Assembly: GCA_024279135.1 (NCBI GenBank)
Contig: JAJRRU010000001.1
Location: forward strand, 95,945-159,944
Reading direction: 5' to 3'
Length of the DNA stretch: 64,000 nt
From: Alphaproteobacteria bacterium
GTDB taxonomy: Bacteria; Pseudomonadota; Alphaproteobacteria; Rhodospirillales; Casp-alpha2
Numbering within the stretch: position 1 is the stretch's first letter; every line of letters starts with the position of its first letter. The position numbers and the translations under genes were made by a program. Of the stretch, positions 36,130-45,720 are shown one piece after another. The notes under the pieces were generated by a model. That model had not been told where the DNA came from and made no database searches. It saw only the letters and a program-made list of their open reading frames with translations.

Positions 36130-36145
36130 TAGTGAATATCGCTAT
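36130..36145 (+). promoter_or_regulatory. PspF binding site candidate, overlapping the pspF leader
   Basis: TAGTGAATATCGCTAT, sharing TAGTGA and TCGCTAT with the inverted site at 36098-36113. It ends nine bases before the pspF ATG and would hide its ribosome site, which fits PspF controlling its own synthesis. No Shine-Dalgarno is visible for pspF. Confidence 0.7.
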
Positions 36146-36154
36146 TATAGTAAC

Positions 36155-37177
36155 ATGGCAGATCAGCTTCCCGTCATTCTGGGCGAAGACCCCGTATTTC
36201 TTGATGCGGTGGAACGGTGTTCGCGCCTGGCAGCCATTGACCGACCCTGTCTGGTGGTTGGTGAGCGGGGCACGGGCAAGGAGTTGTTTTCGGCTCGTCT
36301 GCATTATCTCTCGCCGCGCTGGAATAGTGCGTTGGTCAAGGTCAATTGCGCGGCACTGAGCGAAACCCTGCTTGAATCAGAGTTGTTCGGCCACGAGGCG
36401 GGTGCCTTCACCGGTGCCCAGAAACAACGCGCCGGGCGGTTTGAGCTGGCCCATGGCGGTACATTGGTGCTGGACGAGATTGCCAACGCGTCGGCTGCCG
36501 TTCAGGAGAAGATTCTGCGTGTCATCGAATACGGCGAGTTTGAGCGCGTCGGTGGCACACAGACAATCTTGGTTGATGTGCGGGTTGTGGGGGCGACCAA
36601 TGTTGACCTGCCGTCTCTGGCGCGCAGCGGAGAGTTCCGCGCCGACCTGTTGGACCGTCTGGCGTTCGATGTTGTTACCATACCGCCCATGCGCGCACGC
36701 CCCGCCGATATCCTGCCCATGGCGGAAGTTTTTGCGCGTGATATATGCCATGATCTGGAGCTGGATGGTTTTCCCGGTTTTACGAAAACTGCCCGGCAAA
36801 TTCTGCTGAATCATGGCTGGCCTGGCAATGTGCGCGAGCTTCGAAACGTTGTGGAACGTTCCCTGTTTTATGGCGCGGGCCAAAGCGGGCCCATCGGTGA
36901 GGTGATTATTGATCCATTCGCCAGTCAGTGGCGGCCCGCTGCAACCCTGGTGGGTAGTCCGCAGACAACCGGGCAAAGCCGATCACAATCTGTGTCGTCT
37001 GCCCCGGTGATGCCCGCCCAAACCGGTGGGTTCAATGACGCCGTAGCCGGGTTTGAGGCCCAGCTCATCATTGACGCGCTGAAGGAAAGCCGTTATGTGC
37101 AAAAACAAGCCGCCGCACGGCTTGATCTGGGCTATCATCAGTTCCGGCGTCTGTTGAAAAAACACCACATCACATAA
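36155..37177 (+). CDS. pspF: Phage shock protein operon activator PspF
   Basis: 340-residue sigma-54 enhancer-binding protein with no N-terminal receiver, as in PspF. AAA+ domain: Walker A GERGTGKE (36-43), the sigma-54 contact loop GAFTGA (83-88), Walker B TLVLDEIANAS, and the GWPGNVRELRNVVERSLF sensor II region. A Fis-type HTH closes the protein (QKQAAARLDLGYHQFRRLLKKH). A linker of about 60 residues between them is longer than in E. coli. Divergent from pspA, and likely repressed by PspA. The two inverted sites in front of it support autoregulation. Confidence 0.93.
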   Translation: MADQLPVILGEDPVFLDAVERCSRLAAIDRPCLVVGERGTGKELFSARLHYLSPRWNSALVKVNCAALSETLLESELFGHEAGAFTGAQKQRAGRFELAHGGTLVLDEIANASAAVQEKILRVIEYGEFERVGGTQTILVDVRVVGATNVDLPSLARSGEFRADLLDRLAFDVVTIPPMRARPADILPMAEVFARDICHDLELDGFPGFTKTARQILLNHGWPGNVRELRNVVERSLFYGAGQSGPIGEVIIDPFASQWRPAATLVGSPQTTGQSRSQSVSSAPVMPAQTGGFNDAVAGFEAQLIIDALKESRYVQKQAAARLDLGYHQFRRLLKKHHIT

Positions 37178-37282
37178 CCCGGCAGGATTAATCTGAAAAC
37201 CAATACGACGAAACTCCTAAGGCAGTAAACAGCCACTTCAAACAGCAATTGAAGATTTCCCCAACAGTGAGAATGACGGTAT

Positions 37283-38704
37283 ATGATGAGCACATCCGAA
37301 ATAACGAAATTAGCGGCAACTGAACTATTATCACTGTTTGCCAATAAATCCCTGTCGCCGGTCGAAGCCACAAAATCCGCATTAGATCAGATCGCCAAAT
37401 ATGATGGCGCAGTTAATGCGTTTTGTCTGGTTGATGAAGAGCGCGCCCTTGTGTCCGCAAAACGTTCTGAGGCACGTTGGCAACGCGGGGAACCTTGTGG
37501 TCAGGTGGATGGTGTGCCGACCACCATCAAGGACTTGCTGGTTACCAAAGGTTGGCCCACGTTACGTGGCTCCAAGACCATGGACCCGAATATGCCCTGT
37601 GATGAGGACGCACCAGCCGTCGCCCGTCTGAAAGAACATGGAGCAGTCTTAATCGGTAAAACAACCACGCCGGAATTTGGCTGGAAGGGTGTTACCGATA
37701 ATCCTCTGACCGGCATTACCCGCAATCCCTGGAACACCGGCCTTACCCCGGGTGGGTCTTCGGGGGGTGCTGCGGTCGCGGCAAGCCTTGGCATGGGTGC
37801 GCTCCATATCGGTACCGATGGTGGCGGTTCGATCCGTATGCCAGCGGCCTTTACCGGTATCTTTGGTCATAAGCCAAGCTTTGGCCGGGTGCCAGCCTAT
37901 CCCGCCAGTCCGTTTGGTACGGTCGCCCATGTGGGGCCTATGAGCCGTACTGTGGCTGATAGTGCCTTGATGCTTAATGTTATCGCTGGTTATGATGCCC
38001 GTGACTGGTTTGCGCTACCCGATCAGGGACTGGATTTCACGGCAAATCTTAACGATGGTGTCAAAGGTCTGCGCATGGCCTATAGCGCAGATTTGGGATA
38101 TGCCCATGTAAATGATGATGTGGCTGCTTGTGTTGAGAAAGCCGTGCAGGTGTTTCGGGAATTGGGTGCCGTGGTCGAAGAAATCAATCCTGGGTTTGAT
38201 GACCCCTATGATATATTTGCGGCCCATTGGTACGCCGGGGCTGCTAATCTGTTGCGAGATTTCTCCTCTGAAAAGCGTGCCATGATGGATGCCGGTCTGG
38301 TTGCGATTGCCGAACAAGGGCAAAAAATTCAGTTGCTTGATTATATGGCAGCGGTAAATTCCCGAGCAGCACTGGGCCAGCACATGAAAATTTTCCATCA
38401 GAAATGGGATCTGCTGATCACGCCATCTTTGTCTCTTACGGCCTTTGATGCGGGCAGGGAAGTGCCGGACGGAAGCGATCAAAATCGCTGGATGGAATGG
38501 ACGCCGTTCAGCATTCCGTTCAACCTGACCCAGCAACCAGCCTGTTCGCTGCCCTGTGGTTTTAATGATGACGGATTACCCGTCGGTCTCCAGATTGTCG
38601 GGCCTATGCATAGCGATGCATTGGTATTGCAGGCAGCGGCGGCTTTTGAGCAAGCCTATCCATTTAGAATGCCCGAACAACCTCTCTCAGGCAATGAGAT
38701 GTAA
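37283..38704 (+). CDS. Amidase signature family hydrolase
   Basis: 473 residues. The Ser-cisSer-Lys triad is visible: Lys in TIKDLLVTKG, the cis Ser in TPGGSSGGAAVAAS, and the nucleophile Ser in TDGGGSIRMPAAF. The family includes indoleacetamide, aryl-amide and peptide amidases as well as GatA; with no gatB or gatC near, this is a metabolic amidase of unknown substrate. It reads toward choXWV, 187 bases later, and could release a nitrogen compound, but the link is not shown. Confidence 0.85.
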   Translation: MMSTSEITKLAATELLSLFANKSLSPVEATKSALDQIAKYDGAVNAFCLVDEERALVSAKRSEARWQRGEPCGQVDGVPTTIKDLLVTKGWPTLRGSKTMDPNMPCDEDAPAVARLKEHGAVLIGKTTTPEFGWKGVTDNPLTGITRNPWNTGLTPGGSSGGAAVAASLGMGALHIGTDGGGSIRMPAAFTGIFGHKPSFGRVPAYPASPFGTVAHVGPMSRTVADSALMLNVIAGYDARDWFALPDQGLDFTANLNDGVKGLRMAYSADLGYAHVNDDVAACVEKAVQVFRELGAVVEEINPGFDDPYDIFAAHWYAGAANLLRDFSSEKRAMMDAGLVAIAEQGQKIQLLDYMAAVNSRAALGQHMKIFHQKWDLLITPSLSLTAFDAGREVPDGSDQNRWMEWTPFSIPFNLTQQPACSLPCGFNDDGLPVGLQIVGPMHSDALVLQAAAAFEQAYPFRMPEQPLSGNEM

Positions 38705-38891
38705 AATAGCTGCATTTGTACAATATGTGGATATCGATCATTTTCACTTCCATCTTTTAATTGAATAAAATAACTATTAACGTGTATTGCGGGTTTCTGA
38801 CGTATTTAAGACGGACAGACACAATATCGTATAGTTAACAGACCATAATTAAACCAAAATTTGAATTACAATCGTGAACAGGGAGAACATT

Positions 38892-39845
38892 ATGATCGTC
38901 AAACCATTAAAAGGATTTGTTATCGTTGGCTCATTGTTTTTGGGCTTACTTCAAACCGCCGAGGCGGCTGATCCTTCATCGTGCAATGTGGTCCGGTTTT
39001 CAGATGTCGGCTGGACTGATATTACCGCTACCACGGCCGCTACATCGGTTGTGCTCGAAGGCCTGGGTTATGCACCCACCGCCAAGGTGCTCAGCGTTCC
39101 GGTGACCTATGCCAGCCTTAAAAACAAGGATATCGATGTGTTTCTGGGCAACTGGATGCCAACCATGGAAGGTGATCTGGCTAAATACCGCGATGACGGC
39201 TCCGTCGAAGTGCTCAGCAAACCCAATCTTGAGGGTGCCAAATACACCCTGGCCACCAACGCCAAGGGTGCCGCAGCGGGCCTCAGGGACTTTGCCGATA
39301 TCGCCAAGTTCAAGGACCAGCTCGATGGCAAGATATACGGTATCGAACCGGGCAACGATGGTAACCGTCTGATCCAGGACATGATCGACAAGAACGCCTT
39401 TGGACTGAAAGGCTTCCAGGTTGTTGAAAGTTCTGAACAGGGCATGCTAGCACAAGCTGCACGGGCTGAAAAACGGGGCGAAATGGTGGTTTTCCTCGGT
39501 TGGGAACCCCATCCCATGAACGCCAATTTCAAGCTTACATATTTGTCGGGCGGTGATGATTATTTCGGTCCCAATCTTGGTGGGGCAATCATATATACCA
39601 ACATTCGTAAAGGGTATAACAGCGAATGTCCCAACGTGGGTAAGCTGCTCAACAATCTGGAATTTACCCTGATGATGGAAAATGAGATCATGGGGGCAAT
39701 CCTTGATGATGGTATCGATCCGGACAAGGCGGCCAGTTCATGGCTGAAGAAAAATTCCGGCGTCCTTGATGGCTGGCTTGCCGGTGTCACCACGATGGAT
39801 GGTGGAAATGGCCTTGCCGCCGTCAAGAAAAGTCTCGGTCTGTAA
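38892..39845 (+). CDS. choX: Choline/glycine betaine ABC transporter substrate-binding protein
   Basis: Periplasmic binder for choline or betaine. About 317 residues with a signal peptide (VIVGSLFLGLLQTAEAA). The mature sequence matches ChoX: VRFSDVGWTDITATTAATSV, DVFLGNWMPTMEGDL (aromatic box Trp), FLGWEPHPMN and YFGPNLGGAIIYTN. The frame opens at 38874, but ATG 38892 follows GGGAG by six bases. A strong hairpin separates it from choW, which usually lets the binding protein be made in excess. Feeds choline to betaine synthesis and possibly the methyltransferase at 24.7 kb. Confidence 0.92.
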   Translation: MIVKPLKGFVIVGSLFLGLLQTAEAADPSSCNVVRFSDVGWTDITATTAATSVVLEGLGYAPTAKVLSVPVTYASLKNKDIDVFLGNWMPTMEGDLAKYRDDGSVEVLSKPNLEGAKYTLATNAKGAAAGLRDFADIAKFKDQLDGKIYGIEPGNDGNRLIQDMIDKNAFGLKGFQVVESSEQGMLAQAARAEKRGEMVVFLGWEPHPMNANFKLTYLSGGDDYFGPNLGGAIIYTNIRKGYNSECPNVGKLLNNLEFTLMMENEIMGAILDDGIDPDKAASSWLKKNSGVLDGWLAGVTTMDGGNGLAAVKKSLGL

Positions 39846-39861
39846 GGGCTGTAAATGTGGG

Positions 39862-39898
39862 GTAGCCGGGTTGTCATCAGCCCGGCTACTTATTTTTA
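39862..39898 (+). terminator. Hairpin between choX and choW (attenuator or mRNA stabiliser)
   Basis: GTAGCCGGG and CCCGGCTAC form nine perfect pairs around a ten-base loop, followed by TTATTTTTA. As it lies inside an operon, partial termination or 3'-end protection of the choX message is the likely role. Confidence 0.75.
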
Positions 39899-39940
39899 GC
39901 TTCACATGAGCACTTCGAAGATGATGACGCGGAGGACACC

Positions 39941-40789
39941 ATGGAATGGCTTGAAGATAATAAACTTCCCATCGGGAAAGTGATCGCCCGGTTTGTCGAT
40001 TTTCTGAATGATTATTTTTTCTGGTTCTTCGACGGTCTGACCGAGGGTCTGACCTTCCTGATCGAAGGCACGGCAGATATGATGCTGGCTGTTCATCCCT
40101 TATTGCTGATCGCCTTCATCGCCGGGGTGGCTTTCCATTTGCACCGCTCGTGGAAACTGATCGCCCTGATCGTTCCTTCCTTGTTGCTGATCATCAACCA
40201 GGGATACTGGCAAGGCACCATGTTTACGCTGTCGCTGGTAATCTGGGCGACCTTGGTCTGTATGGCGGTTGGTGTGCCCATTGGCATCGCTGCGGCGCAC
40301 CGGCCAAAATTGTGGCTGATCCTGCGTCCGGTTCTCGACATGATGCAGACCCTGCCGACCTTTGTATATTTAATACCAGCCCTTATTTTATTTGGCCTGG
40401 GCATGGCACCGGGTTTGATCGCCACGGTAATCTTCGCCATACCGGCACCTGTGCGCATGACCTATCTGGGTATATCGTCTGTTCCCAAGCCGTTAATCGA
40501 AGCCGCCGAAAGTTTCGGCGCAAACCCACGGCAATTGCTCTGGAAAGTCGAGGTTCCCCACGCCCTGCCGACCATGATGGCGGGGTTCACCCAATGTATC
40601 ATGTTGTCTCTCTCCATGGTCGTGATTGCCGCTATGGTGGGTGCTCCCGGCCTGGGTATCCCGGTTTTGCGAGCCATCAATACGGTGAACACGGCCAAGG
40701 GTTTCGAGGCCGGGCTGGCGATTGTCATCGTTGCGATCCTGCTTGACCGAATATGCAAGCAGCGCGACGGTAAATCGGAAGGAAATTGA
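39941..40789 (+). CDS. choW: Choline ABC transporter permease
   Basis: 282-residue inner-membrane permease of the ProW/ChoW type, six to seven helices. The coupling motif region AAESFGANPRQLLWKVEVPHALPTMMAG is intact, and MMQTLPTFVYLIPALILFGLG is typical of the family. ATG 39941 is preceded by GGAGG. The stop is three bases before choV. Confidence 0.92.
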   Translation: MEWLEDNKLPIGKVIARFVDFLNDYFFWFFDGLTEGLTFLIEGTADMMLAVHPLLLIAFIAGVAFHLHRSWKLIALIVPSLLLIINQGYWQGTMFTLSLVIWATLVCMAVGVPIGIAAAHRPKLWLILRPVLDMMQTLPTFVYLIPALILFGLGMAPGLIATVIFAIPAPVRMTYLGISSVPKPLIEAAESFGANPRQLLWKVEVPHALPTMMAGFTQCIMLSLSMVVIAAMVGAPGLGIPVLRAINTVNTAKGFEAGLAIVIVAILLDRICKQRDGKSEGN

Positions 40790-40792
40790 GCC

Positions 40793-41962
40793 ATGGCCGC
40801 AGTTGAATTCCACAATGTGGATATCATGTTTGGCGATCAACCGGACCGTGCACTGGCCTTGCTTGACCAAGGACTGAACCGGGAAGAAATACTGGCACAA
40901 ACCGATAATGTGCTTGGTGTGGCTGATGCTTCCATTGCCATTGAGGAGGGGGAGATTTGTGTGCTGATGGGTTTGTCCGGCTCAGGTAAATCGACCCTGC
41001 TTCGCGCCGTTAATGGTCTTAACCCGGTCACCCGAGGTCAAGTAATTATTCAGGATAATGGTACCAGTATTGATGTGGCGAGCTGTGATGCCGCGACGTT
41101 AAGACGATTACGCATGAACCGTATCTCCATGGTCTTTCAGCAATTTGCCCTGTTGCCGTGGCGAACCGTTCACGAGAATGTCGGGCTAGGTCTGGAACTG
41201 AGGGGCATGTCCAGCGATGAGCGGGACGCCATCGTTCATGAAAAACTCAAACTGGTCCATCTGGAACAATGGCGGGATAAATACGTCCACGAGCTTTCCG
41301 GCGGAATGCAGCAACGTGTTGGTCTGGCTCGTGCTTTTGCCACGGATGCAGATGTTCTGTTGATGGATGAACCGTTTTCGGCACTGGATCCGTTGATCCG
41401 CACGCACTTGCAGGACGAGCTTCTGGAATTGCAGCGCAGCCTGAACAAGACCATCATTTTTGTCAGCCATGATCTGGACGAGGCCCTCAAGCTGGGCAAC
41501 CATATTGCCATTCTGGAAGGTGGCCGGATTGTGCAATACGGTGTGCCCGAACAGATCGTGCTTAACCCGGCCAATGAATACGTGGCCAACTTTGTCGCCC
41601 ATATGAACCCGCTCGGTGTCCTGCGTGGTGGTTCATTGATGACACCGCTCTGCGATCTGTCGTGCCATGACAATACGGCCATGCTCGATAGCCGCGGGTA
41701 TTTTCAAGTGACACTGGATAATAATGGCGTGCCAACCCAGGCCACCACCGATGGTGCCGCCACCAGGATTATTCCGTTATCTGCCCCCTATGACACCCAT
41801 GATCTGTCCAGGGATGAAATTGCCGCTGTGCCGGTCGACATTCTCATGCGTTCGGCTGTGGAAATCCTCAATGCAACCAAGGCACCTCTGATACTGCTGG
41901 ATGATGGTAAGTTCGCAGGAGTTATTGGAGAAGAGGAAATTTACCGGGGTATATTACGCTAG
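40793..41962 (+). CDS. choV: Choline ABC transporter ATP-binding protein
   Basis: 389-residue ATPase. Walker A GLSGSGKSTLLRAVNGL, Q-loop MVFQQFALLPWRTV, signature LSGGMQQRVGLARAFA, Walker B DVLLMDEPFSALDPLIR and H-loop FVSHDLDEALKLG. The C-terminal 120 residues hold a CBS-like regulatory part (VPVDILMRSAVEILN and APLILLDDGKFAGVIGEE) that in the ProV group senses ionic strength. The N-terminus is long, with IMFGDQPDRALALLDQGLNREE, a ChoV feature. Last gene of the operon. Confidence 0.93.
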   Translation: MAAVEFHNVDIMFGDQPDRALALLDQGLNREEILAQTDNVLGVADASIAIEEGEICVLMGLSGSGKSTLLRAVNGLNPVTRGQVIIQDNGTSIDVASCDAATLRRLRMNRISMVFQQFALLPWRTVHENVGLGLELRGMSSDERDAIVHEKLKLVHLEQWRDKYVHELSGGMQQRVGLARAFATDADVLLMDEPFSALDPLIRTHLQDELLELQRSLNKTIIFVSHDLDEALKLGNHIAILEGGRIVQYGVPEQIVLNPANEYVANFVAHMNPLGVLRGGSLMTPLCDLSCHDNTAMLDSRGYFQVTLDNNGVPTQATTDGAATRIIPLSAPYDTHDLSRDEIAAVPVDILMRSAVEILNATKAPLILLDDGKFAGVIGEEEIYRGILR

Positions 41963-42472
41963 TACGGCTTTATAATTATCGTATATGTTTCGGTGAAGCA
42001 GATGTTGAACATTGTTATGAACAAGTACCACGGTTATGTAATCTTCTGTTTGTTATGATCTATTGCAATTTATGATCATCATTCCTTGAATTTCCCCCGC
42101 CTGTAAGTGCCTTTTACATCCCATCGGGCCTATCCATCGTATTCATCACGTTCAAAGGGCGATGGCAATAGAGTTCTTCAACAGCCTCAGCCAGAACCGG
42201 TCAATTGGAGAAATTTGAAATATGATTATTATTGGCAAATTAGACGTAGTTAGGCGCATCGCAATGCTTTTGATTGGAGCCGTAAACGGCATCAACATGG
42301 AAGTGATAAAAATCTAAAGTGATATCACTAAATTATTCAAACCCAAACATTCGTATATTGATGTGCGTCATTGCAAATGCAATGAAATGCTGCTGTATTT
42401 ATCAAGAAATACATTTCAAGAAATACATTTTTACAGTCAAAATAACGTAAAGTTGGGTGATAGGTTCACTAC
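41963..42472. other. 510-base AT-rich intergenic region
   Basis: No frame with coding character. The left 150 bases follow choV with no clear terminator. It includes the sequence TTTGATTGGAGCCGTAAACGG of unknown meaning and ends in a 14-base tandem repeat (see separate entry). The drop in GC marks the start of the signalling block. Confidence 0.5.
42402..42429 (+). repeat. 14-base tandem repeat upstream of the histidine kinase gene
   Basis: TCAAGAAATACATT occurs twice in perfect tandem, ending 43 bases before the kinase ATG. It could be a paired regulator site spaced 14 bases, or a slippage product. Confidence 0.8.
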
Positions 42473-44275
42473 ATGGTGATTATTTCGCGAGAAACTCTAT
42501 CAGTCATATTGAAAACACGGGTTCTTCGCTACATCCTTTTCATTGCTTTGACCATCATGTTGATCATTCCTGCTTTTAACTGGCAGGTCGTTTATCCCCT
42601 ATTCGTCAACCAAATCATTGAGGATGCGGAGGAAAAGGCAATCCAGATCGGAACCCATCTATCATTCAACCTGAAGTTGGTTTCAAACGAACTTAGTGCC
42701 GGGTCGGTTTCGGAGATATACCTTGAGGAAGCCGAAGAACATATCCAAGATTTTCACCTGGAGAAGGTCAAGATATTTACAAGGATTGGCAAGGTCATCT
42801 TTTCTACAGAATCCGTGGACTTGGGCACCCTCAACACTCATGATTATTTCCATGATATCGTGGCGACGGGGGCCAAATTCACTAATTTTGTGGAGAAGGG
42901 TGCCCAGACACTAGAAGGCCGCCTTGTTAAGCGGGACGTGGTCGAAACCTATGTTCCTATTATGCGCGACGGTCGTTTTGTCGGGGCTCACGAAGTATAC
43001 CTAGACATCACGGAGAGGAAGCGAAGCTTGGATGACTTGGTCTGGCAGTCGTCTCTCTGGATATTCGGTTTGTGCTTTGCCCTGGTTGGAGCGGTTGTAG
43101 TAGCGTTGTTCCGTGCAGCGGCCGACATGAACAAACGAAGCCATGCAGAAGATGAGCATTTTAAGAGCGAGAAACGCCTTAGGGAAATTCTTAACAACAC
43201 CACGTCTGTTATTTGCCTCAAAGATATTAAAGGTCATTACCTCTTCATTAATTCTCAATATGAGAAGTTGTTTCACATTTCTAATGATGAGATTCTAGGC
43301 AAGACAGACTACGACCTGTTCCCTAAGGAGGTAGCAGAAATTTCCAAAAAGAACGATCTTGAGGTTCTGGAAACAAACAGCCCCATTGAGACGGAGGAAA
43401 ACGTTCTCCATGACGATGGCCTCCATACCTACATTTCAATCAGATTCCCCCTTCGCCACTCCGACGACCAAGTCTACGCGGTCTGTGACATTTCCACTGA
43501 TATCACCGATCGTAAGCAAGTAGAGGTGATATTGCAGGAAACTCAGAAAGAAGCCGAAAAAGCCAACAAGGCCAAGTCCGAGTTCCTCTCAGCCATGAGC
43601 CATGATTTGCGCACCCCTTTAAACGCCATCATGGGGTTCAGCGATATGATGCGTATGAAAGCATTTGGTCCTCTCGGCGACGTTCATTACGAGCATTACG
43701 TCGACGATATTTATAATAGTGGCTCATTGCTTGTAAGCCTTATCAATGACGTTCTTGACCTTTCCAAGGTAGAAGCTGGAAAATATGAACTGGCAGAAGA
43801 ATCATTGGATATCTCATCAATAATTCAAATGAGTATCCGGCAGTTGCAAAATATGGCTAATACATCCAATCAGTCTCTCTCTTACGATGTCCCTTCCGAT
43901 ATGCCTTCCTTGTTTGGCGATGAGAGGGCAATGATCCAAATACTCAACAACCTTATCTCCAATGCTATAAAATTCAGCAGGGATGATGGAAATGTAACTG
44001 TTGGTAGCAAGGTGGGTGGAAGCAACGGCATTATTATCAGTGTATCGGATACTGGTATAGGAATGTCAGAAGAAGGTATTGTTAAGGCTTTAAAACCATT
44101 CGAGCAGGCAGATGGTACTCATTCACGAAGGCATGAGGGGACCGGTTTAGGTTTACATCTATGCACCAATTTAATGATGCTATTTGGTGGCTCCCTGAAT
44201 ATTGAAAGCAAGGTAAAGCATGGAACTACTGTCACTTTGAGGTTTCCTCCGGAACGAACAATTCTGCCTTTGTAA
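42473..44275 (+). CDS. Membrane sensor histidine kinase with periplasmic and PAS domains
   Basis: 600 residues. TM1 about 19-40; a periplasmic sensor domain 45-190 of Cache-like length; TM2 about 193-213; PAS 235-350 (SVICLKDIKGHYLFINSQYE); HisKA with the phospho-acceptor H377 in FLSAMSHDLRTPLNAIMGFSDMM; HATPase 470-598 with an N-box NNLISNAIKFSRDDG and G-boxes DTGIGMSEEG and GTGLGLHLC. No response regulator follows, so this is an orphan kinase. The gene is AT-richer than the core. It starts the cluster of kinase, binding protein and PP2C sensor. Confidence 0.9.
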   Translation: MVIISRETLSVILKTRVLRYILFIALTIMLIIPAFNWQVVYPLFVNQIIEDAEEKAIQIGTHLSFNLKLVSNELSAGSVSEIYLEEAEEHIQDFHLEKVKIFTRIGKVIFSTESVDLGTLNTHDYFHDIVATGAKFTNFVEKGAQTLEGRLVKRDVVETYVPIMRDGRFVGAHEVYLDITERKRSLDDLVWQSSLWIFGLCFALVGAVVVALFRAAADMNKRSHAEDEHFKSEKRLREILNNTTSVICLKDIKGHYLFINSQYEKLFHISNDEILGKTDYDLFPKEVAEISKKNDLEVLETNSPIETEENVLHDDGLHTYISIRFPLRHSDDQVYAVCDISTDITDRKQVEVILQETQKEAEKANKAKSEFLSAMSHDLRTPLNAIMGFSDMMRMKAFGPLGDVHYEHYVDDIYNSGSLLVSLINDVLDLSKVEAGKYELAEESLDISSIIQMSIRQLQNMANTSNQSLSYDVPSDMPSLFGDERAMIQILNNLISNAIKFSRDDGNVTVGSKVGGSNGIIISVSDTGIGMSEEGIVKALKPFEQADGTHSRRHEGTGLGLHLCTNLMMLFGGSLNIESKVKHGTTVTLRFPPERTILPL

Positions 44276-44594
44276 AAGATGCTAGAATGTCTCCTGCGGG
44301 TCCAGGTTGTGTAAAAACGTGAGTATTAATAGATTTTTTTTCAGCTTTGATAGAATCACTTCATATGGTAACCATAACCAGAAGTTAGACACAGCAAAAA
44401 TATCTAATTTTTGACGTCTGTATGGCCCTCGGCTACAGTCATAATTCCGAGGAAGTTGGGATTACGGCTTATAGCCAAGAGAAAACATACAAGTTGCCCT
44501 TCTCACGTATTTCTCATTATAGACACTGCTGGATTAATATAGTGTATGCCAACCGTTTCAAAAAAGTAATTGTCAGGAAAAACTGGAGAGAGAT
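44276..44594. other. 319-base spacer upstream of the LIV-type binding protein gene
   Basis: No convincing gene. A 63-codon frame (44422-44613) overlaps the next gene's start and lacks a ribosome site or recognisable content. The binding protein gene's Shine-Dalgarno (GGAGAG) sits at the right edge. Confidence 0.45.
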
Positions 44595-45707
44595 GTGTTA
44601 TTTCAAAAGATAAAAATCTTATCCGTGATTACGGTCATGGCATTGGTGACGGTTTATACGTCTCCTGCAAGAGCTGAAATTGTCGTTGCTGTTGTCGGTG
44701 CAATGTCCGGACAATTTGTGAACGTAGGAAATGAATTCAAAGAGGGTGTCAAAGGCGCGGTTGAACAGATAAATGCGGCAGGCGGTATTCTTGGAGAGCA
44801 AGTAAAAGTGATCATTGGCGACGATAACTGCGACCCTGAAAAAGCAATTTCCGTTGCCCAAGAAATAGTCGATCAAAAGGCCTCTTTAGTTGTAGGCCAC
44901 CTGTGTTCCGGTGCTTCAATTGCTGCATCAGAGGTTTACGAAAAGAATGGCGTTGTCCAAATATCACCCGCATCAACTTCTCCAAAATATACCGACAGGG
45001 GGTTTAAGAACCTGTTTAGGACCTGTGGGCGCGATGACATGCAGGGTTTTGTTTTGGCTGAACACCTGGTTCGTCGTTATAAAACTAAAAACGTTGGTAT
45101 CGTTTATGACGAGACTGTCTACAGCACCGAATTAGCGAGACTAACAAGAAATTTCATGACGAAATTTGGGAAAAAGGAGTCCTTTTTCGTAAGTGTTCCG
45201 AATGAAACAAATGATTTTTCTAATATTCTACAAAAAATTAAAACGCTCAATGTGGGTGTTCTATTATTCCCAGGTTATGCCAAATCAGTGACACAATTAT
45301 TGATGCAAGCAGAAAAGCAAGGTGTGCAATTTAGGTTGGTTGGGAGCGATACCCTGATGAATGATGACTTTATGAATATGGCTGGTGATCTGACCGAAGG
45401 TGTCGAAATCTCATTTCCCCCTGATCCATCACATGATCGGCGGAACCGAAAATTAACAAAGATGTTTAAGAATAAAGGTTTTAATCCGGAAGCATTTACA
45501 TTCTACAGCTACGCTGCCGTCCAAGTCTGGGCTCAGGCCGTCGAAAAGGCCAAATCTGTTAAAGTCAGTGGTGTCACAACCGCGTTGCGATCCAATACAT
45601 TTGACACGGTACTGGGGGAGGTCACGTTTGACGATAAGGGGGACATATCTCAACCCGGGTTTGTCATGTATAATTTTATAGATGGGGAACCGGACTACAT
45701 CCAATAA
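44595..45707 (+). CDS. Branched-chain amino acid-type (LIV-BP) periplasmic binding protein, transporter-less
   Basis: 370 residues starting at GTG with GGAGAG upstream. Signal peptide (LSVITVMALVTVYTSPARA), then the type 1 periplasmic-binding fold: VAVVGAMSGQFVNVGNEFKEGVKGAVEQ, GHLCSGASIAASEVY and IVYDETVYSTELA. The family binds leucine, amides, urea or short acids. None of the four Liv permease/ATPase genes is present; instead a sensor phosphatase gene follows 13 bases after the stop. This suggests that the protein delivers its ligand signal to the sensor, as LuxP does for LuxQ. The partnership is inference. Confidence 0.85.
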   Translation: MLFQKIKILSVITVMALVTVYTSPARAEIVVAVVGAMSGQFVNVGNEFKEGVKGAVEQINAAGGILGEQVKVIIGDDNCDPEKAISVAQEIVDQKASLVVGHLCSGASIAASEVYEKNGVVQISPASTSPKYTDRGFKNLFRTCGRDDMQGFVLAEHLVRRYKTKNVGIVYDETVYSTELARLTRNFMTKFGKKESFFVSVPNETNDFSNILQKIKTLNVGVLLFPGYAKSVTQLLMQAEKQGVQFRLVGSDTLMNDDFMNMAGDLTEGVEISFPPDPSHDRRNRKLTKMFKNKGFNPEAFTFYSYAAVQVWAQAVEKAKSVKVSGVTTALRSNTFDTVLGEVTFDDKGDISQPGFVMYNFIDGEPDYIQ

Positions 45708-45720
45708 ACCTCACATTCTT

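Noticed and set aside
36098..36145. The inverted AT-rich sites as a terminator
   Set aside because: No T-run, and they fit PspF sites by position and sequence repetition.
44422..44613. 63-codon frame before the LIV-type binding protein
   Set aside because: No ribosome site, no family features, and it overlaps the start of the next gene in another frame.
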